Shown here: positions 55,176-64,000 of the stretch, piece after piece | Position numbering within the stretch: the first letter of the stretch is position 1 | Layout: every line of letters starts with the position of its first letter | Source of the DNA: Adiantum capillus-veneris | Lineage: Eukaryota; Streptophyta; Polypodiopsida; Polypodiales; Pteridaceae | Reading direction: 5' to 3' | Assembly: GCA_014529385.2 (NCBI GenBank) | Contig: CM043953.1 | Span: 90,649,842 to 90,713,841, forward strand | DNA length: 64,000 bases | Notes under the pieces: model-generated | What the model saw: only the letters and a program-made list of their open reading frames with translations | The model's database searches: none | What the model was told of the DNA's origin: nothing | Made by a program: the position numbers and the translations under genes

Positions 55176-55586
55176 AATTTTCAGCCATCAAGTTAGCAGA
55201 CCATCCACCTATTTGGTGTCACAGTTACCGGATTGAAGCATTCAGTTTCTAGCCATAGTCTCGTCCTCGTAGTCCACACCGTCGGCATCGACATGGCCCA
55301 TTAGATTTGCATCAGCATCTTGTACCAGATTGTGCAATCAATAGTAGATCACTCTCGCCATCGAGAGTGGGGCCCTTGGAGGAGGGTTTTACAACGTCTC
55401 TGGTGTCGTATTCTCCTCTCTCTATCTCTCAATCTCATGCACCTTCACGCACAATGTGTTGTGTGCATTGCACTCTCTTACTAAAGGAACGGAAGGCTCT
55501 CCCTTTCGTAAGTAAAAGGAACCTTGAGCACATTTCGGAGCACTCATCTTGAGCAAAGTTCAACATTCATTCCGTTGCACCTTACA
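55176..55586 (+). repeat. N2 3' LTR, 5'-truncated (411 bp)
   Basis: Corresponds to 52,410-52,828 of the 5' LTR. The join to internal sequence lies in TTTTCAGCCAT, which occurs both in the internal region (see N1 near 59,855) and in the LTR, so the deletion used an 11-bp microhomology. Confidence 0.88.
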
Positions 55587-55591
55587 TGATG

Positions 55592-56700
55592 TCCTCTTGG
55601 GAATTCCCTGGTACCACAAGAACAACGCTGTGGTCGACTATCGGGCGAGGAAAGCGACATTGACAACAGAGAAGGGCAGAACCATTGTACTTGACATTAA
55701 ACTTACGGGCGAGTCTGTCCCTATTGTATTGGCTTTGGCCATTTCAAAGTTAATGAAATCCAGTCTGTTTGTTTACTCGATCTTTTTGAAAGAGTTGAGT
55801 GATGAGGATAGGACAAATATGTCTGAACTTGATAAAGAATGCCAAGATTTTCTCCACTCTCATGCCGATTGCTTCTCAGAGGGCCTGCTAGGCGAGTTAC
55901 CACCCGCTCGTCCTGAAGATCATACCATTGATCTAATACCTGGAAGCACACCACCGAACCGACCACCTTACCGTGTGAGCCGAGCCCAAAACAAAGAGAT
56001 TATGAACCAAGTGAAAGACCTCTTGGAAAAGGGTCTTGTCCAGCCTAGTACTTCACCGTATTGCTCTCCAGTGTTGTTGGTTTTGAAGAAAGGCGGATCT
56101 TGGAGAATGTGCATCAATTATAGAGCTTTCAACAAAATCACCATCAAGAACAGATTTCCGATTCCTAGGATCGATGATATACTCGACAGATTTTAGGGAT
56201 CCTTGTGCTTTAGCAGGATTGATTTGAAGAGTGGATATCATCAGATCCAAATCGCATCGGGAGACGTCTACAAGACAGACTTTCGGACGACTTTTGGGTT
56301 ATTTGAGTTTTTGGTGATGCCTTTTGGCCTAACCAATGCTCCTGCGACATTTAACCAGATGATGGACAAGATTTTTCGAGAGTACATGCTATTTGTTGGC
56401 ACTTTCTTTGACGATATCATTGTTTTCATTAAGAATGACGCGGAACATAGAGATCACCTGCTTTAGGTCTTTCAGGCATTACGAGATCACAAGTTAGTGA
56501 TTAATGCAAAGAAAAGTGAATTTTTCCTACCAGAGATGCACTTTTTGGGACACATTGTCTCAGCAGGAGAAGTGAAGATGGATCCGGCCAAGATAGAGAC
56601 TATCCGTGATTGGCCCGATTTGAAGAATGTCCATGAAGTTAGAAGCTTCTTGGGATTGTGTTCGTACTACAAGCGGTTCATTTGAAAGTTTGTGGAGGTT
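55592..56700 (+). pseudogene. Chromovirus protease end and reverse transcriptase
   Basis: After the N2 target duplication: LLGIPWYHKNNAVVDY (protease end), then RT blocks NQVKDLLEKGLVQPSTSPYC, MCINYRAFNKITIKNRFPIP, FSRIDLKSGYHQIQIA, FEFLVMPFGLTNAPATFNQM, GTFFDDIIVF (catalytic FDD), HFLGHIVSAGEVKMDPAKI and VRSFLGLCSYYKRFI. In-frame stops lie near 56,195, 56,466 and 56,683. Confidence 0.92.
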
Positions 56701-57191
56701 GCTTCCCCTTTGCATATCTTAATGCAGAAAGGAGTCCCTTTCTCGTGGTGACCCACAGAGGTGACTGCCTTTCAGACTTTGAAAGAGAAATTGACTACCT
56801 GACCAGTTTTGACTTTACTGGACTTGCAGAAGTCATTTGAAGTATATTGTGATGCTTGTGGTCGTAGTCTGGGTGCGGTCTTAATGCAAGAAGGCCATGG
56901 CATTGCTTATAAGAGCCGATTGTTCTCAAGGCCGGAATTGACAACACAAATTTATGAGAAAGAGCTTTTGGCGGTTATCCATGCTCTTACTCAGTGGCGG
57001 CATTACCTACTCGGAGCCGATTTTACTGCCTTTACAGACCATCAGAGTTTACGCTACTTCTTGTCACAGAAGCAGCTATTGGAAAAGTAGATGCGGTGGG
57101 CGAACATCTTGTCATAGTTTCACTTCAAGATGAATCTGGGCTTACCCTGGATTCATCTAGGTATATTGTCCATGTATAGGGACATAAGAAT
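56701..57191 (+). pseudogene. Chromovirus RNase H
   Basis: SFEVYCDACGRSLGAVLMQE holds the first catalytic Asp; YKSRLFSRPELTTQIYEKEL the Glu region; HYLLGADFTAFTDHQSLRYF the TDH block. A stop at 57,088 ends the frame before the connection to integrase. Confidence 0.9.
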
Positions 57192-58336
57192 TTGGTGGCA
57201 GATGCTTTGTCTCGGAAGCTGTTTGTTCTGGCTATTTCCGTGATACATCATAGGAGCTTCGAGGATATGGTCGACCAGTATGCCACAGATCCGGATTTTG
57301 TAGACGTTTTCACACGGATACGGGATGGGGAGACAGTAGCGGGATATTCCATTCGGGATGGCTACTTGATGAGGAAAACCATGTTGTGCGTTACACAGCC
57401 GTTGAGAGAAAAGGTTATGACTGAATGCCACTGTCCACCGTTTACGGGTCACTGCGGCATTGCTACCACCATGAAAGGGGTAGAGAGATACTTCTTTTGG
57501 CCGAGACTCAAGAAGGATGTGGACGAGTTTGTGCGCAGTTGCTTGGTATGCCAGAAGGTCAAGTTTGACAAGCATAAAGCACAGGGATTGTTACCGCCTT
57601 TACCCATACCCACCGGCCCTTGGGAAAGTATTGCAATGGATTTCATTTTTGATCTCCCGAGAACACAGAGTGGTCACGATGGTATCTGGACTGTTATCGA
57701 CAGATTTAGCAAGCAGGCTCATTTCATTTAAGTGAAGAAAACAGTCAAGCCGGATCACTTAGCGAGACTGTTTGTGGGCCAGATTTTCAGATTACATGGC
57801 ATGCCTGAGACGATTGTCTTCGACAGGGACCCTAGATTTACGAGTTTGTTTTGGAAGGCAATTTGGGAGAACATTGGCACGCGGTTGTAATTCTCGTCAT
57901 CTTTCCACCTACAGATTGAAGGGCAATCTGAGATTGCCAATTTAGTGGTTTTAGATTTGTTGAAATCTTATATCTCGGATCAAAAGACTCAATGGGAAAA
58001 GTATCTATCTTTGGTGGAATTTGCCTACAACAACACGATACACTCTTCGACGGGGAAGGCGCCATTTGAGATTGTTGAAGGTGCTGCGAAGGTTCCAACC
58101 TTCCTAAGCACAAAAGATAAGATTTTTGAAGCTTATGAGTATACGTGCGACTTAGATACGGCTTTTGCCACGGTTCACGAGGCTTTGCAGAAATCTCAGG
58201 AAAGACAGAAAAAGGAAGCGGATCGCCATCTCGCGATTGGAAATTGAAGGAGGATGATTGGGTGCTCTTACGTTTTGAGAAGGCACGCCCTAGAAAGAAA
58301 AAGGGAAAGGAGAGGCTTTTTCCAAAGCTTAGTATG
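57192..58336 (+). pseudogene. Chromovirus integrase, zinc finger and DDE core
   Basis: Zinc finger: HCPPFTGHCGIATTMKGVER, RSCLVC. Core: [20 protein letters not shown] (first Asp), IVFDRDPRFTSLFWKA (second Asp), IEGQSEIANLVVLDLLKSYI (Glu). EFAYNNTIHSSTGKAPFEIV follows. A stop near 57,729, a stop near 57,888 and a frameshift near 58,240 are present. The frame is cut at PKLSMRY by element N1 and resumes at 62945. Confidence 0.9.
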
Positions 58337-58341
58337 CGATA
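58337..58341 (+). repeat. Target-site duplication CGATA, left copy of N1
   Basis: CGATA flanks N1 here and at 62940-62944; removing N1 restores the integrase reading SMRY-YGPF. Confidence 0.94.
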
Positions 58342-59598
58342 TGTAAGGTGCAACGGAATGAATGCTTGAACTTTGCTCAAGATGAGTGCTCCGAACTGTG
58401 CTCAAGGTTCCTTTTTGTTCTTATGGAAGGGAGAGCCTTCCGTTCTTAATGAGAGAGTGCAATGATCACAAACAAGTAAAGGGACACTGTGAATGAAAGT
58501 GTATGAGACTGAGAGATAGAGAGAGAAGAGAATACGACACCGGAATGTTGTCAAACCCTCCTCCGAAGGCCCCACACTCTATGGTGAGAGCGGTCTACTT
58601 ATGATTGCACAAATCTCCACAATGCTTGGACTTGCCGACGATGTCGACGACGACGAGATGGGCTGAAATCTGAAAATACCAAGGGCTGAAATCTGCAAAT
58701 CTTTATCTGCTGAATTCTGACTCTATGTCGGTGACGATGTCGATGGCGACGACGCGACGACGACGCACTGAAAACGCAGATGCTGAAATCTGCGTTTTCT
58801 GGGCTGAAACTGTAAACCTTGCAGAAACTGATCGTGCGGCGAGGAACTGTTGCGGGAAGGTGAGATCTACGAGGTTCGGGACTTGATCTGCGGTTTCTAA
58901 GGGCTGAAAACTGAAAACGCTGATGGTTCTTCAGTTTCTGTCGCGGTGAATCTACAAAACGCTAGGGTGTGAAGCGGATGCAAAAACGCTAGGGCTGAAA
59001 ATCTGCAAATCTGTCGCCGGTTGTCTTGCTACGCAAAACGCTAGGCTGATCTGCTGTTCTAGTGCAAAAACACTAAGGCTCTTGTTGTCTTGTGGTAGCC
59101 GAGGCTGATCTGCTGAGCAAAAACGCCAGGCTAGTCTTGATGAAAAACGCTAGGGCTAGGGAAGTCTGCTTGGAGGAGAAAACGCCACCAAGGGAGGTTC
59201 TTGCTGAGAAGTTGCCTATTGAGCACTGGTGCTCCTGCTGCCTCTTCTGCCAATTAGTGCTAGTCTAGGTTTGCTTATATACAAACTTACTCAATTTGCC
59301 CTACCTACTTTCCAACAAAAGTCACTTAAAAAATAATAAGTGAAAAATGTCAAAAATAGGAAAAATAGGCTAAATGCATTGGAAAATTCCCGTGAAGGAT
59401 TCTAATGGGAATGCTTATGATCATGCTGTGTGCAACCAGAGGATATGCATCTACACTAAGTGTCTGGGCATGCACGGTCTACGAATAGACTCACAAAAGT
59501 GCCAGATCACCTCTAAATCTAGACTGACTGGACTGACTGAACCCTTGTCGTGCTGTAGCTTGTCCACGGACACATAGGGTTGGATGTGTCACGTGACA
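58342..59598 (-). repeat. N1 3' LTR (1257 bp)
   Basis: Plus-strand ends TGTAAGGTGCAACGG and ..TGTCACGTGACA. Contains AAAACGC motifs at many places between 58,760 and 59,190, the complement of the CAGCGTTTT array in N2. Confidence 0.92.
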
Positions 59599-59616
59599 TC
59601 CCTCCTTTTCAAAGCG
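59599..59616 (-). other. N1 polypurine tract
   Basis: The minus strand reads CGCTTTGAAAAGGAGGGA directly before the 3' LTR, the expected place for plus-strand priming. Confidence 0.75.
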
Positions 59617-59899
59617 AGGTACTGGTACCTAAGTGTATGGCGTTGAGGGAGATCGCCAATAGCATCCGGAATCCTGGAAGGGACTCTTCGCCGGACCACT
59701 CTGATGTGTGGGTCGTGCGATACTTGAACTTCATAAAGGTCTGCAATGCCTTCTTCTTTGGGCCGCGCCGAAAGCGACCCAAAGTCTTTTGTGGCTCCTT
59801 CGATGCTTCAACTTCATCGATAGTCATGCTTCTTTCTTCTTCAAGAATCTCCATGGCTGAAAATTCCCGAAACCATTTCCAACACAAAACCATGAACAT
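59609..59899 (-). pseudogene. Overlapping frame with chromodomain-like remnant
   Basis: An open frame overlapping the end of the 435-aa ORF by about 59 bp encodes FMKFKYRTTHTSEWSGEE (59690-59743), which resembles the core of the host chromodomain [19 protein letters not shown]. If real, family N derives from a chromovirus by loss of everything from gag knuckle to integrase. A frameshift could fuse it to the main ORF. The similarity is short. Confidence 0.35.
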
Positions 59900-61148
59900 A
59901 CCGATTCCATGTAAAGTGAGTGGAAAATTCTTGTCGTCCTAATAGACTGTGCATGCGATGTAGATGAACCAAGAGACGGAGTGCCAAACCGTTCACCACA
60001 CATACGCAAACAATGAGATCTAATCTTCTCTTATGATCGAAAGCAATCAACTGTGGCAATTCACAACGGAAATGCCCATGCTTGGTGCTCATACTTTCAT
60101 GTGCTCGTTCTACGAATGTGTCATGCCAAGGAAGGGAGATAGAATGTGACGTCCTTGAATGCATACTTTTCAGCTTTTCATGAACTATCCGCATACATTC
60201 GTGCTTATTCATGAGTGAAACGTGCTCAACGTACAATATGTCATGCCTAGGAAAAGGGATCACATAAAGACGTTCATGAAAATACAAGAAACGATCACGA
60301 ATGAAACACTCGTACAATGTGTGCTGACAAATCATTCGAACACATAGTACTTCCTGTAAGGGTTCTTTGGACCTAGGTTCGAGAGCCAAGATCTGGTCTT
60401 CCTGAAGGGGTTCTTTGAACCTAGGCTCGAGAGCCAAGATCGGTTCTTCCTGAAGGGGTTCTTTGGACCTAGGCTCAAGAGCCAAGATCGGTTCTTCGTG
60501 ACTGATCGAATCTGCAATGAGATTAGCTTCACTAGAGAAAGTATCAACTAACACATCATCTTCATGCAACTCATCATGCTTGTGAGAAATCACATTTTGA
60601 TCATGCAAATCATCATGCTTGTGAGAAATCACATCTTGATCATCATGCAAATCATGATGCTTGTCAGTGTCATCCAAATCATCAAGCTCATTATTATCAT
60701 CATGCAAATCCTGTGTGTCATGCTTTGGAGAAGAAGAGACTGAGAGAGTCTCCTTCTCCTGAATCTCTTGCATCTGTGCTTGCACTTGAGAAAAGAGTCG
60801 CAACAACTCTTGCATGTGTCGCGCTTGCTCATGCTCACGCTCTATGGCTGCCTTTCTTTCTACTTCTCTTTCTGCTTTTCTTTCTGCGTGTCTGCGATCC
60901 ATTTCTGCTTTTCTTTCTTTGCATTCATGATCAAATTCTGCCATTCTTTCTGCTTGTCTTGCTTCGCGTTCTAACTTCCTTTCCATAAACATCTGGTCCA
61001 AAGCCTCCATAGGAGTTAGTGCAATCCTTGTTGTAGACGGGGAAGGGGAAGGGTCGAAAAAACCTCCTGGTGGGGAAAATTCTTCTTCGCCTCTCTCATG
61101 CTCATCACCTCTAAGCGAAGTATCCATTCCGGTTCGAGTGATGACCAT
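59841..61148 (-). CDS. 435-aa family-N protein, unknown function
   Basis: Intact frame. Residues about 1-45: acidic and Pro/Ser-rich (GDEHERGEEEF; PSPSPSTTR). Residues about 48-135: highly charged, likely coiled coil (MERKLEREARQAERMAEFDH). Residues about 145-205: Asp/His repeats (HDDLHDQNVISHKHDELHED). Residues about 215-265: three 16-residue repeats of the form EEPILALEPRSKEPLQ. The C-terminal 165 residues look folded (ECFIRDRFLYFHERLYVIPF; LPWHDTFVERAHE). No zinc knuckle, protease or RT motif. N2 carries a broken homologue, so it is a family feature. It might be a divergent gag or packaging protein; I do not recognise it. Confidence 0.75.
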   Translation of the reverse strand: MVITRTGMDTSLRGDEHERGEEEFSPPGGFFDPSPSPSTTRIALTPMEALDQMFMERKLEREARQAERMAEFDHECKERKAEMDRRHAERKAEREVERKAAIEREHEQARHMQELLRLFSQVQAQMQEIQEKETLSVSSSPKHDTQDLHDDNNELDDLDDTDKHHDLHDDQDVISHKHDDLHDQNVISHKHDELHEDDVLVDTFSSEANLIADSISHEEPILALEPRSKEPLQEEPILALEPRFKEPLQEDQILALEPRSKEPLQEVLCVRMICQHTLYECFIRDRFLYFHERLYVIPFPRHDILYVEHVSLMNKHECMRIVHEKLKSMHSRTSHSISLPWHDTFVERAHESMSTKHGHFRCELPQLIAFDHKRRLDLIVCVCVVNGLALRLLVHLHRMHSLLGRQEFSTHFTWNRYVHGFVLEMVSGIFSHGDS

Positions 61149-61650
61149 CTACTGAAGTCGTGGGTTCGTGTGGATTCTTGTGGTCTTGGGTTCTTAAGTT
61201 CACGAGGAACGTGGGTTCTTGGGGGTCTTGGTTCTTGGGTTCTTGAGTTCTTGAGGTTCTTGTGGGTCTTGAGGTTCTTGAGGGTCTTGGGGTTCTTGTG
61301 GTTCTTCTTTCGCTTGCAATCTGTGTTACAGAAGGATCTTCTCTTCACCCGAGTTCTGCTCTTTTCCGTGGGCGCACCCCTTGGCGGCCTTGCGCTCACA
61401 CCAAGGTTGCTTATTCCCACCTCACGTCGATTGGCCGGCCGTTAAGTGCACGGTCCGCTCTCAATGAGTGAAAAGAGGCACAAGGGGAGGATGGACAAGA
61501 CCTTCTTTCTTGGGATTCCTGTCACTCTTCAAAAACATGATTAGGAATTGACACGCCCAAGCGAACTTGGGTTCGTGTGACCGCAACAAGCAAAAAAAAT
61601 TCTTGTGATTCTTGTGGTTCTTTCCTTGAGTGATACAAAACACTGCCAAA
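61149..61650 (-). other. N1 leader with CAAGAACC-like tandem units
   Basis: Between the primer site and the ORF start. 61,180-61,310 is a run of degenerate 9-12-bp units (TTCTTGGGTTCTTG on the plus strand). An overlapping frame (61016-61420, minus; KSRTRVKRRSFCNTDCKRKK) is also open in N2 at 53,092-53,388, but repeat bias may explain it. Confidence 0.6.
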
Positions 61651-61663
61651 GCTCTGATACCAA
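61651..61663 (-). other. N1 primer-binding site
   Basis: The minus strand reads TTGGTATCAGAGC right after the 5' LTR end: tRNA-Met type, the same as chromovirus copy 2. Confidence 0.93.
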
Positions 61664-62939
61664 TGTTAGGTGTAGCGGAATGAATGTTTGAACTTTGCTC
61701 AAGATGAGTGCTTCGAACTGTGCTCAAGGTTCCTTTTTGTTCTTATGGAAGGAAGAGCCTTGCGTTCTTAATGAGAGAGTGCAATGATCACAAACAAGTG
61801 AAGGGACATTGTGAATGAAAGTGTATGAGACTGAGAGATAAAGAGAGAAGAGAATACGACACCGGAATGTTGTCAAACCCTCCTCCGAAGGCCCCACTCT
61901 CTATGGCGAGAGCGGTCTACTTATGATTGCACAAATCTCTACAATGCTTGGACTTACCGACGATGTCGACGACTCTGAGGACGACGAGACGGGCTGAAAT
62001 CTGAAAATGCTAAGGGCTGAAATCTGCAAATCTTTATCTGCTGAATTCTGACTCTATGTCGGTGACGATGTCAATGGCGACGATGCGACAACGACGACGC
62101 GCTGAAAACGCAGATGCTGAAATCTGCGTTTTCCGGGCTGAAACTGTAAACCTTGTGGAAACTGACCGTGCGGCGAGGAACTGCCGCAGGAAGGTGAGAT
62201 CTACGAGGTTCGGGACTTGATCTACGGTGTCTAAGGGATGAAAACTGAAGACGCTGATGGTTCTTGAGTTTCCGTCGCGGTGAATCTGCAAAACGTTAGG
62301 GTGTGAAGGGGATGCAAAAACGCTAGGGCTGAAAATTTGCAAATCTGTCGCCGGTTGTCTTGCTACGCAAAACGCTAGGCTGATCTGCTGTTCTATTGCA
62401 AAAACGCTAAGGCTCTTGTTGTCTTGTGGTAGCCGAGGCTGATTTGATGAGGAAAAACGCCAGGCTAGTCTGGATGAAAAACGCTAGGGCTAGGTGAGTC
62501 TGCTTGGAGGAGAAAACACCACCAAGGGAGGTTCTTGCTGAGAAGGCCTGTTGAGCACTGGTGCTCCTGCTGCCTCTTCTGCCAATTAGTGCTAGTCTAG
62601 GTTTGCATATATACAAACTTACTCAATTTGCCCTACCTACTTTCCAACAAAAGACACTTGAAAATAATAAGTGAAAAATGTCAATAATAGGAAAAATAGG
62701 CTAAATGCACTGGAAAATTTCCGTGAAGGATTCTGATGGATTTTGATGGGAATGCTTATGATCATGCTGTGTGCAACTAGAGGATATGCATCTACACTAA
62801 GTGTCTGGGCATGCACGGTCTACGAATAGACTCACAAAAGTGCCAGATCACCTCTAAATCTAGACTGGTTGGACTGATTGAACCCTTGTCGTGCTGTAGC
62901 TTGTCCACGGACACATAGGATTGGATGTGTCACGTGACA
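61664..62939 (-). repeat. N1 5' LTR (1276 bp)
   Basis: Plus-strand ends TGTTAGGTGTAGCGG and ..TGTCACGTGACA; matches the 3' LTR along its length with few substitutions and small indels (for example an extra ACTCTGAGGACG-like stretch near 61,970). Abuts CGATA at 62940. Confidence 0.92.
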
Positions 62940-62944
62940 CGATA

Positions 62945-63300
62945 CTACGGACCTTTCCAGATCTGTGAAAAGATCAACGATGTCTCCTTCCGACTGAAAC
63001 TGCCCAACACTTGGAGGATTCACAATGCATTTCATATGAGTCTCTTGAAACCTTTCAAAGGTGATGTGCCCGAAGATGGGGAGCCTGATGAGCAACCTGA
63101 AGTGGAAGAAAACGAGGAGATCCTTGTTCCTGAAGAGATTTTGGCACATAAGGACACAAAGAATAAGGGTAAAGTAAGAAGGCGGTTCTTGGTTAAATTC
63201 AAGAACTATTCTGCACTGGATGCGAAGTGGATGGAGGAGGAGGACCGAGCAGATACTCCTTAGATTGTGAACCTTTACCTTGAAGCTTTTGGTTTAGCAT
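62945..63300 (+). pseudogene. Chromovirus integrase C-terminus and chromodomain
   Basis: Resumes after N1: [38 protein letters not shown], an acidic linker, then [19 protein letters not shown] and [20 protein letters not shown], a chromodomain-like fold. A TAG at about 63,261 precedes the usual end LYLEAFGLA. Very similar to 749-1048 in copy 1. Confidence 0.9.
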
Positions 63301-63912
63301 AGTCTATTCCAAATGGAACCCAGAATTCAGCTTGGCCGCAGATATGGTGTAGTGGGATGCACAAGAGGGGTGTTACTCCGCTCCTTTGTCAACAGATGCC
63401 TTGATTTTTGAATACTAGAATTCACTGATGTCTCTTTGAGCTTCAGGGATACTGAGAGCTGACAGTATTCTGTTGTATGACTTTATGAAATGGAATTCCT
63501 GAATATGAAACTAATTTGTTCTTGACTTGTTTTTAAGTGTAGGAACTGATAGATGAAATGACTGCAGCATTTTGGTCTAATTGATCTCGAATAGACATGG
63601 TTGCAATAGGGGTTAGTCAATCAGGCATCTATGAGGTCCTGAGTGGATCTAGATGCGATTGCTAACTGCATTGCTGATAAATCATGGTCTAAGATCCGAA
63701 TGAATGTTGAATGTGATTTGTCATGTGATGTCTTGTGATGTCAAGTGATGTCCTATGATGTCGTGTGATGTGACTGTCGATTGGTACATGTGTTAGACGT
63801 GTGTTCCTGGTGCGTAGGTACCAATAGTCAGCGTCTGCTAAGACAGTTTATGGCTTCTGTCTGTTTTGCAGGCGTAATCGAGGGCGATTACAATGCTTTC
63901 AAGAGGGGGGTA
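63301..63912 (+). other. Chromovirus 3' internal spacer and polypurine tract
   Basis: Non-coding; matches the complement of 171-748. Contains a TGTGATGTC-type short tandem repeat at 63,715-63,775. Ends with CAAGAGGGGGGTA before the LTR. Confidence 0.8.
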
Positions 63913-64000
63913 TGTCACAAAATGATGACGTGGCTGCTCAATGTTCGCTCACAGACACCCTCCCTTGGCCAAATGCTGGCGTGGCAGATTCGGCAGAGCG
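63913..64000 (+). repeat. Start of chromovirus copy 2 3' LTR
   Basis: 88 bp matching 49087-49174 with a handful of substitutions; the remainder lies outside the window. Confidence 0.92.

Larger units (their letters stand above)
51664..55586 (+). mobile_element. Family-N non-autonomous LTR element, copy N2
   Basis: 3923 bp, plus strand, in the chromovirus protease. The 5' LTR starts TGTCACGTGACA, the 3' LTR ends CACCTTACA, and TGATG is duplicated. Internal part: primer-site remnant, ORF in pieces, a solo LTR of another family at 53698-54311, and a deletion that removed the 3' end of the internal region plus the first 60% of the 3' LTR. It is older and more damaged than N1. Confidence 0.9.
58342..62939 (-). 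mobile_element. Family-N non-autonomous LTR element, copy N1 (complete)
   Basis: 4598 bp on the minus strand, inserted in the chromovirus integrase with CGATA duplicated. LTRs of 1257 and 1276 bp are nearly identical by eye, so it is young. Internal 2.07 kb: tRNA-Met primer site, CAAGAACC-rich leader, a 435-aa ORF, a short overlapping frame and a polypurine tract. No gag knuckle, protease, RT or integrase is present, so it must use proteins of another element. Confidence 0.93.
49087..64000 (+). mobile_element. Chromovirus copy 2 (Ty3/gypsy), with two nested insertions
   Basis: 5' LTR at 49087, tRNA-Met primer site, gag, protease, RT, RNase H, integrase with chromodomain, polypurine tract and start of the 3' LTR at 63913. 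The internal order is canonical. Two family-N elements (51664-55586; 58342-62939) interrupt protease and integrase. Without them the part of the element inside the window is about 6.4 kb. Several stops exist beyond the insertions, so the copy is inactive. Confidence 0.92.

Noticed and set aside
1-64000. CRISPR arrays, rRNA or tRNA genes, bacterial operons
   Set aside because: No regularly spaced identical repeats with unique spacers, no rRNA core words and no cloverleaf were seen; the content is eukaryotic TE DNA.

Overview
The window looks like intergenic, transposon-dominated DNA from a land plant with a large nuclear genome. The evidence is Ty3/gypsy chromovirus, Ty1/copia and LINE remnants, long dinucleotide microsatellites, and one intronless PLS-type pentatricopeptide-repeat (PPR) gene. 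The PPR style (phrases such as KNVFTWN) and the TE mix suggest a fern or other seedless vascular plant; this is inference, since no rRNA, tRNA or organelle marker is present.

Layout. 1-1.8 kb: left-truncated chromovirus copy (minus) cut by a truncated LTR that ends at four TTAGGG units. 1.85-8 kb: LINE reverse-transcriptase scrap, one exon-like segment, microsatellites, hairpins and local duplications. 8.0-9.1 kb: an intact element encoding only a LINE-1 ORF1-like protein. 9.1-12.9 kb: small retroelement scraps and LTR-like sequence. 12.9-18.3 kb: minus-strand Ty3/gypsy pol in which an aspartic protease lies after the integrase. 18.9-24.1 kb: plus-strand Ty3/gypsy element with two homologous mini-ORFs in its leader, an open 1017-codon gag-pol frame with an internal deletion, and no integrase. 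24.35-34.4 kb: a degenerate LINE ORF2 split by a 6.48-kb copia element with a clean 5-bp target duplication. 35.2-42.2 kb: very decayed gypsy element with recognisable integrase, plus an array of paired CCAAT boxes. 43-44 kb: degenerate segmental repeats. 44.6-46.0 kb: second ORF1-only element (minus, frameshifted). 46.2-47.7 kb: the PPR gene, the only convincing host gene. 49.1-64 kb: a chromovirus (5' LTR at 49087, 3' LTR starting at 63913, continuing outside).

The right-hand chromovirus has been hit twice by one non-autonomous LTR retrotransposon family, here called N: once in the protease (51664-55586, plus) and once in the integrase (58342-62939, minus), each with a perfect 5-bp target duplication. 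N carries LTRs of about 1.26 kb, a tRNA-Met primer-binding site and a single unrecognised 435-aa ORF, with what may be a chromodomain remnant in an overlapping frame. The strongest candidates for undescribed biology are family N, the integrase-then-protease gypsy element, the ORF1-only LINE relatives, and the twin leader ORFs. Nearly all TE coding regions are broken; the intact frames are the PPR gene, the 261-aa ORF1 protein, the 435-aa N ORF and the internally deleted 1017-aa gag-pol.
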